A stretch of DNA of 55,015 nt from JBJHAX01 sp050480705 (GCA_050480705.1 JBJHAX010000013.1:1-55015); one strand, 5' to 3'. Shown: positions 28,638 through 37,490, counted from the stretch's first letter. Program-made: numbers and translations. Notes: generated by a model not told the origin, from the sequence alone.

Positions 28638-28808
28638 TCAGGGAGTTTCGTCGAGCGCCTCGGGAAGCATGACCGGGATCCCCTCACGCACCTGGAACTG
28701 CCGCCCGCAGTCCTGGCAGATCAGCACGCGTCTGCGCTCCTTGTGATCGAGCGCGCCGCGGCAGGACGTGCACACGAGGATCTCGAGGAGACGATCGTCG
28801 AGTGCCAT
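28638..28808 (-). CDS. Trm112-like zinc-ribbon small protein
   Basis: A 56-residue protein, too short for routine length cut-offs but well supported: GAGGAGG lies six bases before the ATG, and the sequence MALDDRLLEILVCTSCRGAL ... ICQDCGRQFQVREGIPVMLP matches the Trm112/UPF0434 family. Ligand cysteines are C13, C16, C31 and C34. In other organisms Trm112 activates methyltransferases; the bacterial partner is mostly unknown. It starts 23 bases after the phosphomannomutase stop and so is probably in the same transcript. Confidence 0.9.
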   Translation of the reverse strand: MALDDRLLEILVCTSCRGALDHKERRRVLICQDCGRQFQVREGIPVMLPEALDETP

Positions 28809-28831
28809 GCGGATCCTCCTCGTGGTGGTGT

Positions 28832-30199
28832 TCAGTCGCCGGGTCGCGACAGCAGTCCGGTGATCTCATCGACGAGCGTGTCGACGTCGTGCGTCGCGTC
28901 GGCTTCGACGTTGAGCCGTAATGTGGGTTCGGTGTTGCTCGCCCGCAGATTGAACCAGGCCTGCCCGAGATCCACCGTGAGTCCGTCTTCGCGGTGCGCT
29001 TGCCCGCGGTCCCGGAAGTGGCGGGCGACCACGCCGATCGCCTCGTCACCGTCGGCGACCTCGATGTTGATCTCGCCCGACGACGCAGCGCGCGGCAAAG
29101 CATCGACGATCGCCGACAGCGGCAGCGGCGCAGCCGCGACCGCCTGCAACAGGATCAGCGCGGCGATCACGCCGGAGTCCGCACGGAAGTGGTCCCTGAA
29201 GTAGTAGTGGCCGGAATGCTCGACCGCCATCAACGCGTCGGTCTGGGCCATGCGCGCTTTGACGAACGAATGCCCGACCCGTGTCCTGACCGGTACCCCG
29301 CCGCGTTCACGGATGGTGTCGGGGACCAGGCGCGAGCAGATCAGGCTGTGCAGCACCGTCGCGCCCGGCTCCCGCACCAGCATCGTGCCGGCGAGCAACG
29401 CGCCCGTGACCGACGCCGACACGGCCCGACCCAGGTCGTCGACGGCGAACATCCGGTCGCCGTCGCCGTCGAACGCGATCCCGAGATCGTGGCCACCGCG
29501 CACCACGGCCGCGCACAGATCACGCAGATTGTCGGGATCGAGCGGGTCGGCGGGGTGGTTGGGGAACCGCCCGTCGAGGTCGAAGTAGAGGGGTTCGACC
29601 GACACGGGGAGCCCGTCGACGACCGCGGGCCAGACGTGGCCCGCCATGCCGTTGCCGGCGTCGACAGCGATCGAGAGCTGCCGCGGCAACCGATCATCGA
29701 CGAACGAGCGTGCGTGAGACGCGAACTGCGCGAGCACATCGTGTGCCGTTCGCTCGCCGGGCTGTTTCGCCGGGTCCGGCGACCATGACGCCGCCAGGTC
29801 ACGGATGTCGTCGAGACCGTTGCCGATCGACACCGGACCGGCCGCAGCACGACACAGCTTGATCCCGTTGTAGCTGGCCGGATTGTGGCTCGCGGTGAAC
29901 ATTGCGCCCGGAGCGTCGAACACCCCGGAGGCGTAGTACAGCTGGTCGGTGGACGCCAGACCGATGTCGACGACATCGAGACCCTCGGCCGCGACCCCGC
30001 TGGCGAAGGCGTCGAGCAGTTCGGGTGAGGAGGCTCGCATGTCACGCCCGACGACGAACCGGTCGGCCGAGGCGGCCAGCAAGCGGGCCGACGCCCCGCC
30101 GAGCTGACGTGCGACGTCGGTGTCGAGCTCTTCGCCGACGAGTCCGCGCACGTCGTAGGCCTTGACCACGCGCTCGAGGCGCGCAGCGATGGAATCCAT
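28832..30199 (-). CDS. manB: Phosphomannomutase / phosphoglucomutase
   Basis: Interconverts mannose (or glucose) 6- and 1-phosphate, feeding GDP-mannose and wall sugars. A 455-residue alpha-D-phosphohexomutase: phosphoserine S104 in TASHNP, metal-binding DGDGDR (244-249), sugar-binding VEHSGHYYFRD, and C-terminal phosphate-binding RASNTEPTLRL. The ATG at 30199 gives a start MDSIAARLERVVKAYDVRG typical of the family; upstream in-frame sequence is a low-complexity reading of the repeat region. It is followed by the Trm112-like gene. Confidence 0.94.
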   Translation of the reverse strand: MDSIAARLERVVKAYDVRGLVGEELDTDVARQLGGASARLLAASADRFVVGRDMRASSPELLDAFASGVAAEGLDVVDIGLASTDQLYYASGVFDAPGAMFTASHNPASYNGIKLCRAAAGPVSIGNGLDDIRDLAASWSPDPAKQPGERTAHDVLAQFASHARSFVDDRLPRQLSIAVDAGNGMAGHVWPAVVDGLPVSVEPLYFDLDGRFPNHPADPLDPDNLRDLCAAVVRGGHDLGIAFDGDGDRMFAVDDLGRAVSASVTGALLAGTMLVREPGATVLHSLICSRLVPDTIRERGGVPVRTRVGHSFVKARMAQTDALMAVEHSGHYYFRDHFRADSGVIAALILLQAVAAAPLPLSAIVDALPRAASSGEINIEVADGDEAIGVVARHFRDRGQAHREDGLTVDLGQAWFNLRASNTEPTLRLNVEADATHDVDTLVDEITGLLSRPGD

Positions 30200-30266
30200 G
30201 TCCCCGCCTCGAGTGCGACGTCGTGCGTACGGTGCCCGGGCCGGGTGACCGTAGCGCGCGGCGTCG

Positions 30267-30734
30267 TCAGCGCGGTTCGTGGCTGACGTCGGTGCGCGGT
30301 TCGTGGCTGACGTCGGTGCGCGGTTCGCGGTCGGCGTCGGCGCGCGGGTCGCCGGCCGGTGTCTGCCCGCCCGCACGGGTGGTCCCAGGCAGGTCGGGGA
30401 CGACCGCTTCGGCGGGTTCGCCGGGAAGGTGACGCCCGATGTAGCGCTTACGTGTCCGTCCACCTTCCTTCCAGAAGGCGTACCAGTACGGCCCATGGGG
30501 GCACCGCGAGCACGACTCCTTGCCGCAGTTCACGGACTGTCGGCGGTAGCGCAACCCCTGAGGAAGCCCGGATTCCGAGCTACCAGGCTGCCCGTCGGCG
30601 TGAACGAGCAGACCGCGTGCGAGTATGAGCAGTCGACGCAACTCGTATTCGTCGAGGCGGCGAACCCGCGCGATGAGGTCGCGATCGAGTCCCACGGCCA
30701 CCTCCCGGTGCACATCGGGTTCAACTCGCGTCAT
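30267..30734 (-). CDS. DUF6788-like protein with C-terminal octapeptide repeats
   Basis: A 155-residue protein. The middle holds the family signature NCGKESCSRCPHGPYWYAFWKEGGRTRKRYIGRHLP, with three close cysteines suggesting metal or DNA binding; it is similar to DUF6788-type domains seen in mobile-element and chromosomal proteins, function unknown. The N-terminal half is helical and Arg/Leu-rich. The last 24 residues are repeats of EPRTDVSH encoded by a 24-base DNA repeat. ATG at 30734 is preferred to the upstream frame. It precedes phosphomannomutase by 67 bases. Confidence 0.7.
   Translation of the reverse strand: MTRVEPDVHREVAVGLDRDLIARVRRLDEYELRRLLILARGLLVHADGQPGSSESGLPQGLRYRRQSVNCGKESCSRCPHGPYWYAFWKEGGRTRKRYIGRHLPGEPAEAVVPDLPGTTRAGGQTPAGDPRADADREPRTDVSHEPRTDVSHEPR
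30271..30342. repeat. 24-bp in-frame tandem repeat
   Basis: Two identical 24-base units starting CGCGGTTCGTGGCTGACGTC at 30271 and 30295, and a third diverged copy at 30319, encode the C-terminal EPRTDVSH repeats of the DUF6788-like protein. The unit length, a multiple of three, and the identity of two copies suggest recent expansion by slippage. Confidence 0.9.
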
Positions 30735-30746
30735 GCTACGACACCG

Positions 30747-30778
30747 GCTTCTTGGGATCAGCGAGGCACCCAAGAAGC
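30747..30778. promoter_or_regulatory. Perfect 10-bp inverted repeat upstream of the DUF6788-like gene
   Basis: GCTTCTTGGG at 30747-30756 and CCCAAGAAGC at 30769-30778 form a perfect stem with a 12-base loop. It is 13 bases upstream of the start of the minus-strand gene ending at 30267 and 127 bases after the DUF3499 stop, so it could be an operator, an RNA hairpin in the leader, or a terminator for DUF3499. No U-tract follows on either strand. Confidence 0.65.
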
Positions 30779-30904
30779 AACATCAGGAACTGTCCACCCT
30801 GGACACGGCCCGTCCACCTCGCTGAGCGTCCTGCAGGCGCACTCGCTGACAACCAGCAATCTCCCCTCGCCCGCACCCGGGCAGTCGCAACCCGGTAGCC
30901 GCCA

Positions 30905-31672
30905 TCACCAGTCGACGGCAAAGCCGTCGCGGGCAGCGAGCGCAGCGTCGAATCGAACCGGCACGGGATTGACGGCGACAACGACCTCGTCGCCGGATCC
31001 GGCGACGTCGACGTCGTGCCCGTCGCCGCCCGACTCGGCTTGCGACCCGGTCGGCGGCGCCGGTGTCGTGCGGGGGGCTGCTTGTGCTTCACGTCCCCCG
31101 GCGAGGCCTGTCCTCGTGGCGACCTGGGTCGGCGCACGGACCGACCCAACCGGCCCACGACGTCGTCGATCGCCCGAGGGATCCGACGCAGCGGCGGTTG
31201 CCACGGCGGGGGGACGCGTCGCGTGCCCCCCGCCGTGCACCGCTTCCCCAGTGTCACGTGGCGCACGCCCGGTGTGCCGCGGTCCGGCGGCACCGCGCTC
31301 GGGCGCGGGACCGGGGACCGCACGCAGCGCAGCCGCGAGAACGGCGACAGTGCGATCGCTACCGAGATCGGCCGGCGTGACAGGTGGGGAATCCGGGACC
31401 TTCTCTTCGTCGGGCCGGGCGTCGCGCAGCGTCCACCCGTACGGAGCGCGTGTCCTCGACGCATGAGTCACGCACAGGTCGTAGGCCTGTGGGTCACGTG
31501 TCTCGCTCAACGACCCGATCCACGCTTCGCGGCGTGAATAGGCGAAGCTCAACGTGGCTCGCGCCGGTGCCGGACACGCTGGGCGTGCGCACGGACGGGG
31601 CGCAACCCGCGACAGCGGTTGGACGACCGCCTCCCGGGCCGCGTCCACGCTGATGCGCTCGAGTCCGGCCAT
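30905..31672 (-). CDS. DUF3499 family protein
   Basis: A 255-residue protein with the actinobacterial DUF3499 domain in the first 90 residues: RPCARPACPAPARATLSFAYSRREAWIGSL followed by YDLCVTHASRTRAPYGWTLRDARP, a small zinc-ribbon-like unit with two cysteines at the front and a C-x-x-H further on. The remaining 160 residues are Pro/Ala/Thr/Gly-rich and likely disordered. The relative in mycobacteria (Rv3258c) lies between the phosphomannomutase and metallopeptidase genes, exactly as here. ATG at 31672 is chosen; the role is unknown. Confidence 0.82.
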   Translation of the reverse strand: MAGLERISVDAAREAVVQPLSRVAPRPCARPACPAPARATLSFAYSRREAWIGSLSETRDPQAYDLCVTHASRTRAPYGWTLRDARPDEEKVPDSPPVTPADLGSDRTVAVLAAALRAVPGPAPERGAAGPRHTGRAPRDTGEAVHGGGHATRPPAVATAAASDPSGDRRRRGPVGSVRAPTQVATRTGLAGGREAQAAPRTTPAPPTGSQAESGGDGHDVDVAGSGDEVVVAVNPVPVRFDAALAARDGFAVDW

Positions 31673-31720
31673 GCACCGAACGCTAAAGCACAGGCGTGTG
31701 ATTCGGCAAGGAGGCACGAC

Positions 31721-31816
31721 GTGACGCCGTCTCTTGTCCGCGAGTGGGACCAAGATCGCCTCGACGCCGGCCGGACCGTAGGCTTCGCCGCACGCACGCC
31801 GTCACGGATCCAATGA
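31721..31816 (+). CDS. 31-codon leader ORF coupled to the metallopeptidase
   Basis: GTG at 31721 is preceded at six bases by a perfect AAGGAGG (31708-31714), the strongest ribosome binding site in the neighbourhood. It opens a 31-residue frame starting (M)TPSLVREWDQDRLDAG and ending with TGA at 31814-31816, overlapping the ATG of the next gene as ATGA in a different frame. The metallopeptidase itself has no ribosome binding site of comparable quality. It therefore looks like a translated leader that couples expression; whether the peptide has its own role is unknown. Confidence 0.6.
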   Translation: MTPSLVREWDQDRLDAGRTVGFAARTPSRIQ

Positions 31817-32235
31817 CACGCCACGACCGGCACCAGCGCCACCGCCGCACCCCCGCCGACCCGCGTCGACGGCCCGTCGACGGCTACCGGACGTTCACCG
31901 TCGAGCGCTTCGACCGCCTGATCGACGACGCCCTGGGGTCGCTGCCGCGTGGGCTGCTCGACGCGCTCGACAACGTGCAGGTCACCGTCGAGGACCTGCC
32001 TCCCGACGACCCGGAAGAACTGCTTCTCGGGCTGTACGAGGGAGTGCCGCAGACCGAGCGGGAATTCGGCGCGGCGATGCTTCCCGACCGCATCACGTTG
32101 TTCAGGCGGCCGCTCGAACGCCGTTCGCGTACACGTGACGAACTGGCCGACATCGTGCGCGAGACGGTCGTGCACGAGATCGCCCACCACTTCGGAATCG
32201 ACGACGACACACTCGACGAACTCGGTTGGGGTTGA
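31813..32235 (+). CDS. Zincin-like metallopeptidase family protein
   Basis: A 140-residue protein of the minimal-zincin family (PF06262). The zinc motif HEIAHHFGID starts at residue 121 and matches HExxHxxGxxD, with the core domain starting near residue 24 (YRTFTVERFDRLIDDALGSLP). The first 22 residues are Arg/His-rich. Relatives are small intracellular proteins without a known substrate; mycobacterial Rv3259 holds the same position next to DUF3499. Only 7 bases separate its stop from the convergent DUF5719 gene. Confidence 0.88.
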   Translation: MTRHDRHQRHRRTPADPRRRPVDGYRTFTVERFDRLIDDALGSLPRGLLDALDNVQVTVEDLPPDDPEELLLGLYEGVPQTEREFGAAMLPDRITLFRRPLERRSRTRDELADIVRETVVHEIAHHFGIDDDTLDELGWG

Positions 32236-32242
32236 GGCCGGG

Positions 32243-33949
32243 TCAACTCGGCGCGTCGGCATCTTCCCCGTTGTCGTCGTCTGGATCGTCGGTGTCGTCG
32301 CCCTCGGCTTCGTCGTCGGGCGGTTCGCCGTCGCCGGGCACGTCGTCGATCGCGGGCCACGCACGCACGGTGAACGCCTCGTCCTCCAGCGTCGGGTCGG
32401 TTTCGAAGGGGGCCACGGGTGCGGCCACTTCCGGGCGCTCCCGCGGCACCCCGAGCACGGTGTGCAGGCGCTGCACGAGGCCGGCAGCGAAGCGTGCAGG
32501 ACGGGTGTCGCCGAACGGCAGCCACGCAGTCGCCGGGATCGCCGTCTGCGCGACGAGCCGTCGCGACTCCGCCACGTCGGCGCCAACGCGGCCGGTGACC
32601 ACGCCGCCTCCTTCGGTGTCGACGAATGCGATCCAGCGCGTCGCTTCCGCATCGAGGTAGCCGGTCAGATCGATCCCCCGCATCGCACCGGCAGGCACGA
32701 CGAGGTCCTGCAGCGCAGCCGGACGATCTACACGATTCTCGCTGGCCAACGCGACCTGCACGCGCACGTCGCCGCTGCCGGGATTCGCGATGCGCAGGTG
32801 CTCGACACGGCCATCGGTGGCCCCGCCGACCACCGTCCACTGCTGGCTCACGTTGGCCGCTCCGAGCTGGACCGCGAGCCCGGTCCGGGCGGTCTCCTCA
32901 CCGGTGAGCACACTGGCGACGGATGCCACGACCGGCGCGCCGTCGGATCGGATGGTGATTCCCGCGACGGCAGCGTCCTCGACAGTTCCCGACAACGAGA
33001 TGCGGCGCATGGACATGGGGTCGACGACGACCTCTTCGAGCCCGTCGGGAACCACGCCTCCGTCCTCGGTGTGGACGGTCAGCTCCATCACCGCGGTGCG
33101 CTCACCCGGGTTGATCACCCACAACCAGCTCTCACGCTCGTCATCGTCGACGAACCAGGGCACGGTCCACTGCTCTGCGGCGCGCGGCGCCGCCGCGAGC
33201 ACGCTTGCGCCATCGACGCCGCCGATCGCCGAACGAACCAGCTGCACACCCTCGACCGCGACCCGGCCCGAGGTGATGTCCACGATCGCAGCGAGATCGT
33301 CGAACTCGGGCAGATACTCGTTGACGACGATTTCGATCGAGTCGTAGGCGCCGACACTGAGGTTCTGGAGTGCGAGCGGCGCCTCGGGGCCGTCCGGTCC
33401 GAGGAAGCGCACGCCGATGGACGCGTCACTGCGGAAGGGATTCGCGATCATCAGGCGAGCTTCGTAACCGCCGCTGGTGCGAAGCCCCGGGACGGTCCAT
33501 CCGTCGGCGACGGGGTCGACGCAGCCGGCCGCAATGATGCCCGCCGGCAGGTCACTGCCACCGAGTGTCCATTCACGGTATGCCACGACCGGGCGCTCAC
33601 GCCAGTGGACCGAGGGCACCGCCTGCGGCTCGATCGAGCGAGCAGCAGCCGGATCGAGATCACCGCGGGCGACGACCCGGCGGTCGCCGTCGAGTTCAGC
33701 GACTTCGACCGACGCCGCGAGCTCGTCCTCCTCGTCGCTTTCGGGACGCACCACGGTGAGCGCGAGGTCCGTGTCAGGATCGTCGCCACCGGCCGGGCAC
33801 ACCCACATTCCGGCGGCAGGATCGTCAGCCGGGATCGTCGTCGCCGTCACCGGTGCCGCCTCGTCGACGGGCGGCAGCAGCAGGTCGGCGGTGCCCACGA
33901 GGCCAGCGACGAGCACTGCGACAAGCCCTGCGGTGATGCGCGCGTTCAT
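32243..33949 (-). CDS. DUF5719 extracytoplasmic protein
   Basis: A 568-residue protein with an N-terminal signal or anchor (residues 5-25, ITAGLVAVLVAGLVGTADLLL) and a large secreted part made of repeated beta-sandwich-like units, each with phrases such as WTVPGL/WTVPWF ... LMIANPF/LWVINPG/LRIANPG. The C-terminal 45 residues are very acidic (DDEAEGDDTDDPDDDNGED). The family accompanies the large GT2/membrane protein in actinobacteria. Its start overlaps that gene's stop (33946-33949, ATGA), so the pair is translated together, suggesting a joint role in the envelope; no enzyme motif is visible. Confidence 0.82.
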   Translation of the reverse strand: MNARITAGLVAVLVAGLVGTADLLLPPVDEAAPVTATTIPADDPAAGMWVCPAGGDDPDTDLALTVVRPESDEEDELAASVEVAELDGDRRVVARGDLDPAAARSIEPQAVPSVHWRERPVVAYREWTLGGSDLPAGIIAAGCVDPVADGWTVPGLRTSGGYEARLMIANPFRSDASIGVRFLGPDGPEAPLALQNLSVGAYDSIEIVVNEYLPEFDDLAAIVDITSGRVAVEGVQLVRSAIGGVDGASVLAAAPRAAEQWTVPWFVDDDERESWLWVINPGERTAVMELTVHTEDGGVVPDGLEEVVVDPMSMRRISLSGTVEDAAVAGITIRSDGAPVVASVASVLTGEETARTGLAVQLGAANVSQQWTVVGGATDGRVEHLRIANPGSGDVRVQVALASENRVDRPAALQDLVVPAGAMRGIDLTGYLDAEATRWIAFVDTEGGGVVTGRVGADVAESRRLVAQTAIPATAWLPFGDTRPARFAAGLVQRLHTVLGVPRERPEVAAPVAPFETDPTLEDEAFTVRAWPAIDDVPGDGEPPDDEAEGDDTDDPDDDNGEDADAPS

Positions 33950-36900
33950 CGGTCAGCCTCGGACCCGGTGAGTTGCGGGCGCGCCGAGGTCTGCGTGCGT
34001 GTGTCGCGTCGCGCGAACCTCGGCGGGCGCAACGCCAGTGAGATGACGAGCAGCAGTGCAAGTGCCTGCCCGGTGACTTCGAAGTTGCGTGTCGCGGTCG
34101 CGTCGTGGCGGATCTCGATCTCGGCGTCGGCACTCACCGGCACGGAGACCACATATGGCGATCCGGCCCGGCTCGAGATGGTGACCGGCGATCCGTCCGC
34201 GGTGATGCGCCACATGCCGTCGTCGTACTCCGAGAGAATCACCGGCCCGGTCACCTCGCTGCGACCGCTGTAGACACCTGGGGCGCGACGTTCGAGGACG
34301 GTCGGTTCGGCGGCGTCGGTGTGCGCGCCGGCTTCCACGACGTCCCAGGCGACCGCAGGCGTGACCACCGACGCGCGTGGCAGCCACCCGATGACGTTGT
34401 AGACACGTCCTTCGAGGACGGGTCGCGGTTCGAGTTCGAACTGTCCGCGCAGCGCGGCGTCCAGTGCGGGGCTCGTGCCTCCTTCTGGGACGAAGACGTA
34501 GCGGATGTTCAGGGGCCCGAGTCGAGCGGCAGCCGACGGATCGTGCCGGTTGGTGATCTGCGTGACGACGTCGTCAACGTGCTCCAGGACCGGCGAGGAA
34601 GGCATGCCGCTGGCGGCCATCGTCGGGCCCGAGCCATCCACCACCTCCCATTCGACGCCGTCGGGGCGGTCGGCGAGCACCAGGACGCGGAAGGGTTCGC
34701 TCTGTTCGGCAGCTGCGGTCACGAACGCAGGCAGGGGCGGTTCGTCCACGGCGTAGGCCTCGAGTGGTGAGCGTGCCAGCCCGACGACCACGGTGCCGAT
34801 GCTCACAAGCACGGTCAACGCGGTCACACCCGCTCCCACCTGGCGCCACCCGAAGCCGTGCCGTGCGAGCTGTTCCTCGGCCGCGGCGAAGGCGAGCGCG
34901 AACAGGCCTGCGTACGCGGCGGCCGTCAGCAGCAGCGGCAGACCCGGCCACGCGTACGCGCCCACTCGGCCGAGCAGCCACCCCGCGACCGCACCGAGCA
35001 CCGCGACCGCCCAGAAGGTCGCCACGGTGCGCGGTGAACGACTGATCCCGAGCAGCAGGCCGAGCACGCCCGCCACGACGAATCCCGCACCGGCGAGCAG
35101 GCCGGAGAACCCGATGAGATCCGGGCTCAACGCGAGCCACCGCCACAGCTCACCTCCCGCCGCGCCGGTCTGCACCGCGAGCGGACCCGAAACGACGTCG
35201 AGCAGCGACACGCTCCATGGCAGCAGCAGCACGAACGGTCCTGCGACCGCGACAGCGACCCGGGCCGCGAGCACGCGCCGCCATCCCTGACTGCCTGCCA
35301 CCATCGATGTGATCACGACCAGCAGGCCGGCAGCGACCAGCGCGGGGGCGAGGACCGGCTCGAACGCGATGCCGACCGCGCCGAGCAGGACCAGGCCGGA
35401 CACCGCACGCCACGCGCGTCCCGGCGTCGACGCCGGGTCTGCCATCGCGAGTCCCGCCGCGACGATGCCGGGCAGCACCGCGAGTGTGACCATCGCGCCG
35501 ACCTGGGCGGTGGCCAGCGCCGCGAGCGCTGGTGGAGAGAGCACGTAGGCCGTCGCGGCTGCCACGCGTGGAACACGCCGCGGCGATGCGGGCTGCGCTG
35601 CACGCAGCGCGAAGACCCACGCGGCAACGAGGCTGCCGAAGATCAACAGCCGCGGCGCAAGATAGGTGCTGCCGCCGGCAACCGCGTGCAGGAATCCGAG
35701 CAGCGCCTGGACCGGCGACGGGGCCTCCGAGGTTCCGAAGGCTCCGGCGTCGTGCCAGCCGGAGAGATAGTCCGTGAGGAAGGCTGCCGACAGCGACGGC
35801 CAGGGCGCGAGCGACCCGCCACGCAGTTCACCCGGGACCAGCAGCGGCCAGGCGCCGGCGACGATTGCGCCGATCAGCAGGGTCCCGGCGACGACGACAG
35901 GCCGGCGGCGGGCGAAGCGCACCAGGCGGCTGCCCGACTCCGGTTTGGCGACCTCGTCGGGCTCGGGTTGGGCAACCGGCGTCGTGTCGCCGCCGGCAAC
36001 CCAGTACGCGATGGCTTCGGCGTACGCACGCACACGCGGGGTGATGCGGCCGAACAGTTCCTTGAGTTCGCTGTCGGTGCGGCGCCGCTGCTGCTGGATG
36101 ACACGGCGCAGACGCCAGGTCTCACGCAGCCGCCGGACGTTCCACACCCAGGCGCGAATCGTCTGCCAGGCGTCAGCGAGCCGTCGCGTCAGGACGAAAC
36201 CCGCGACCTTGGCGATCCCCACGACGAAATACAGCAGGACGACCAGTGGCAAGCGCGCCGTCCCGTAGTTCTTGAGAAGCGAGGCCAGCGCATTTCGTTC
36301 GTCGAAGTAGCGGGGACCGAGGTGCACGGTCTGGCCCAGCCGGATGTACTCCGCGGCAGCACCGACGTGCGCGCCGAGAGCCGCAGGCACGATTTCGACC
36401 TCTTCGTCGGCCAGCCACACGCGCCAGCACAGATCGAGATCGTCACGGAAGATGTGGAACCGGCGGTCGAATCCCCCCAGTTCGTCGAATGTGCGGCGCC
36501 GCACGAGCATGCCGGCGGTGGAGACGTACAAGGTGCGTCGATCGTGATCGCGCTGACCCTGGTCGAGCTCACCGGGGTCGATCCCCGTCTCGACACGTCC
36601 GGTCATGTCGATCGTCAACCCGACCGACTGCAGGCGGTCGCCGTCCATCCAGTCGCGAAGTTTCGGACCGGCGACGCTCACCCGCGGTTCGGATTGCAGT
36701 TTCGCGACGAGGTGGCTCAACGCGTCGGGAAGGAACGCCGCATCATCGTGCAGCAGCCACACGTACGGGGCGTCGGGAGCCCTCGCGTCGAGAGCCATCG
36801 CGACGGCGGCGCCGAATCCGAGGTCGATGTCGGCCACGAGCACACGGTCAGTGCCCAGGCGTTCGATCAGGATCTCGCGTGATCCGTCCGTGCTGGCGTT

Positions 36901-37029
36901 GTCGACCGCGACGATGTCGAGATTCGGGTGCGTCTGGGCTTCGAGCGCGTCAAGGGCCGCGGGCAGCCACGTCGCGCCGTCGTGGGCCACGAGCACGGCG
37001 AGCACGCGGGGCGCGACGGGGACCTGCAC
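33946..37029 (-). CDS. Large GT2 glycosyltransferase fused to a multi-pass membrane module
   Basis: A 1027-residue protein. Residues 1-280 are a family 2 glycosyltransferase (VLVAHDGATWLPAALDAL, VDNASTDGSREI, DxD-type HDD at 94-96, FRDDLDLCWRVWLADEE) of the rhamnosyl- or galactofuranosyl-transferase kind. After two membrane segments near 265-300 and a cytoplasmic linker, about ten membrane helices span roughly 375-760. Then comes an extracytoplasmic region of about 230 residues ending in a last helix (about 990-1005) and a basic tail. The design suggests sugar transfer on the inner face coupled to lipid-linked donors or flipping. It shares an ATGA overlap with DUF5719; acceptor and donor are unknown. 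Confidence 0.85.
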   Translation of the reverse strand: MQVPVAPRVLAVLVAHDGATWLPAALDALEAQTHPNLDIVAVDNASTDGSREILIERLGTDRVLVADIDLGFGAAVAMALDARAPDAPYVWLLHDDAAFLPDALSHLVAKLQSEPRVSVAGPKLRDWMDGDRLQSVGLTIDMTGRVETGIDPGELDQGQRDHDRRTLYVSTAGMLVRRRTFDELGGFDRRFHIFRDDLDLCWRVWLADEEVEIVPAALGAHVGAAAEYIRLGQTVHLGPRYFDERNALASLLKNYGTARLPLVVLLYFVVGIAKVAGFVLTRRLADAWQTIRAWVWNVRRLRETWRLRRVIQQQRRRTDSELKELFGRITPRVRAYAEAIAYWVAGGDTTPVAQPEPDEVAKPESGSRLVRFARRRPVVVAGTLLIGAIVAGAWPLLVPGELRGGSLAPWPSLSAAFLTDYLSGWHDAGAFGTSEAPSPVQALLGFLHAVAGGSTYLAPRLLIFGSLVAAWVFALRAAQPASPRRVPRVAAATAYVLSPPALAALATAQVGAMVTLAVLPGIVAAGLAMADPASTPGRAWRAVSGLVLLGAVGIAFEPVLAPALVAAGLLVVITSMVAGSQGWRRVLAARVAVAVAGPFVLLLPWSVSLLDVVSGPLAVQTGAAGGELWRWLALSPDLIGFSGLLAGAGFVVAGVLGLLLGISRSPRTVATFWAVAVLGAVAGWLLGRVGAYAWPGLPLLLTAAAYAGLFALAFAAAEEQLARHGFGWRQVGAGVTALTVLVSIGTVVVGLARSPLEAYAVDEPPLPAFVTAAAEQSEPFRVLVLADRPDGVEWEVVDGSGPTMAASGMPSSPVLEHVDDVVTQITNRHDPSAAARLGPLNIRYVFVPEGGTSPALDAALRGQFELEPRPVLEGRVYNVIGWLPRASVVTPAVAWDVVEAGAHTDAAEPTVLERRAPGVYSGRSEVTGPVILSEYDDGMWRITADGSPVTISSRAGSPYVVSVPVSADAEIEIRHDATATRNFEVTGQALALLLVISLALRPPRFARRDTRTQTSARPQLTGSEADR

Positions 37030-37223
37030 GACGGGACCGCTCCTCGGATGTCGGGCACCGGCCGGGCCCCTGCGATCGGCGACGAGCGGAACGACCGCCC
37101 GGATCCGACGGCACGACCGGCCGTGACAGGCTCCACACCGGAACGGTTTTGGACGCTACCACAGGCGCCAGGCGCCACAGCAGGCGCGCCGTCCGTGCGA
37201 CGGTGACCGGGGTGTCCGGGGGA

Positions 37224-37490
37224 TCAGGCGCTCAGGCGCTTGACCCTGCGACGCTCGCGTTCGGACAGTCCACCCCAGATCCCGAAGCGCTCCTCATGGG
37301 TCAGCGCGTGCTCGAGGCACTCGCTGCGCACGGGGCACACCGCGCAGATCCGCTTGGCTTCGCGCGTCGAGCCGCCCTTCTCGGGGAAGAACGCCTCGGG
37401 ATCGGCGTCGAGGCACTTCGCCTCGAGCATCCAGGCGCGATCATCCGCATCGAACGCGAGCTTGGTCGTGAGTTCGGCAATCGCCTCCAC
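37224..37490 (-). CDS. whiB2: WhiB2/WhmD-type iron-sulfur regulator
   Basis: An 88-residue Wbl protein. Cluster ligands are C26, C49, C52 and C58, the turn is GIWGG, and the C-terminus is basic (SERERRRVKRLSA). The closest relatives are WhiB of Streptomyces and WhiB2/WhmD of mycobacteria, which control cell division and septation genes, often together with WhiA. Start GTG at 37490 with GAGGAG six to seven bases upstream. A well-formed promoter lies upstream. Its neighbourhood (large GT2 gene, then fbiA nearby) matches mycobacteria except for the ECF sigma gene. Confidence 0.95.
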   Translation of the reverse strand: MEAIAELTTKLAFDADDRAWMLEAKCLDADPEAFFPEKGGSTREAKRICAVCPVRSECLEHALTHEERFGIWGGLSERERRRVKRLSA

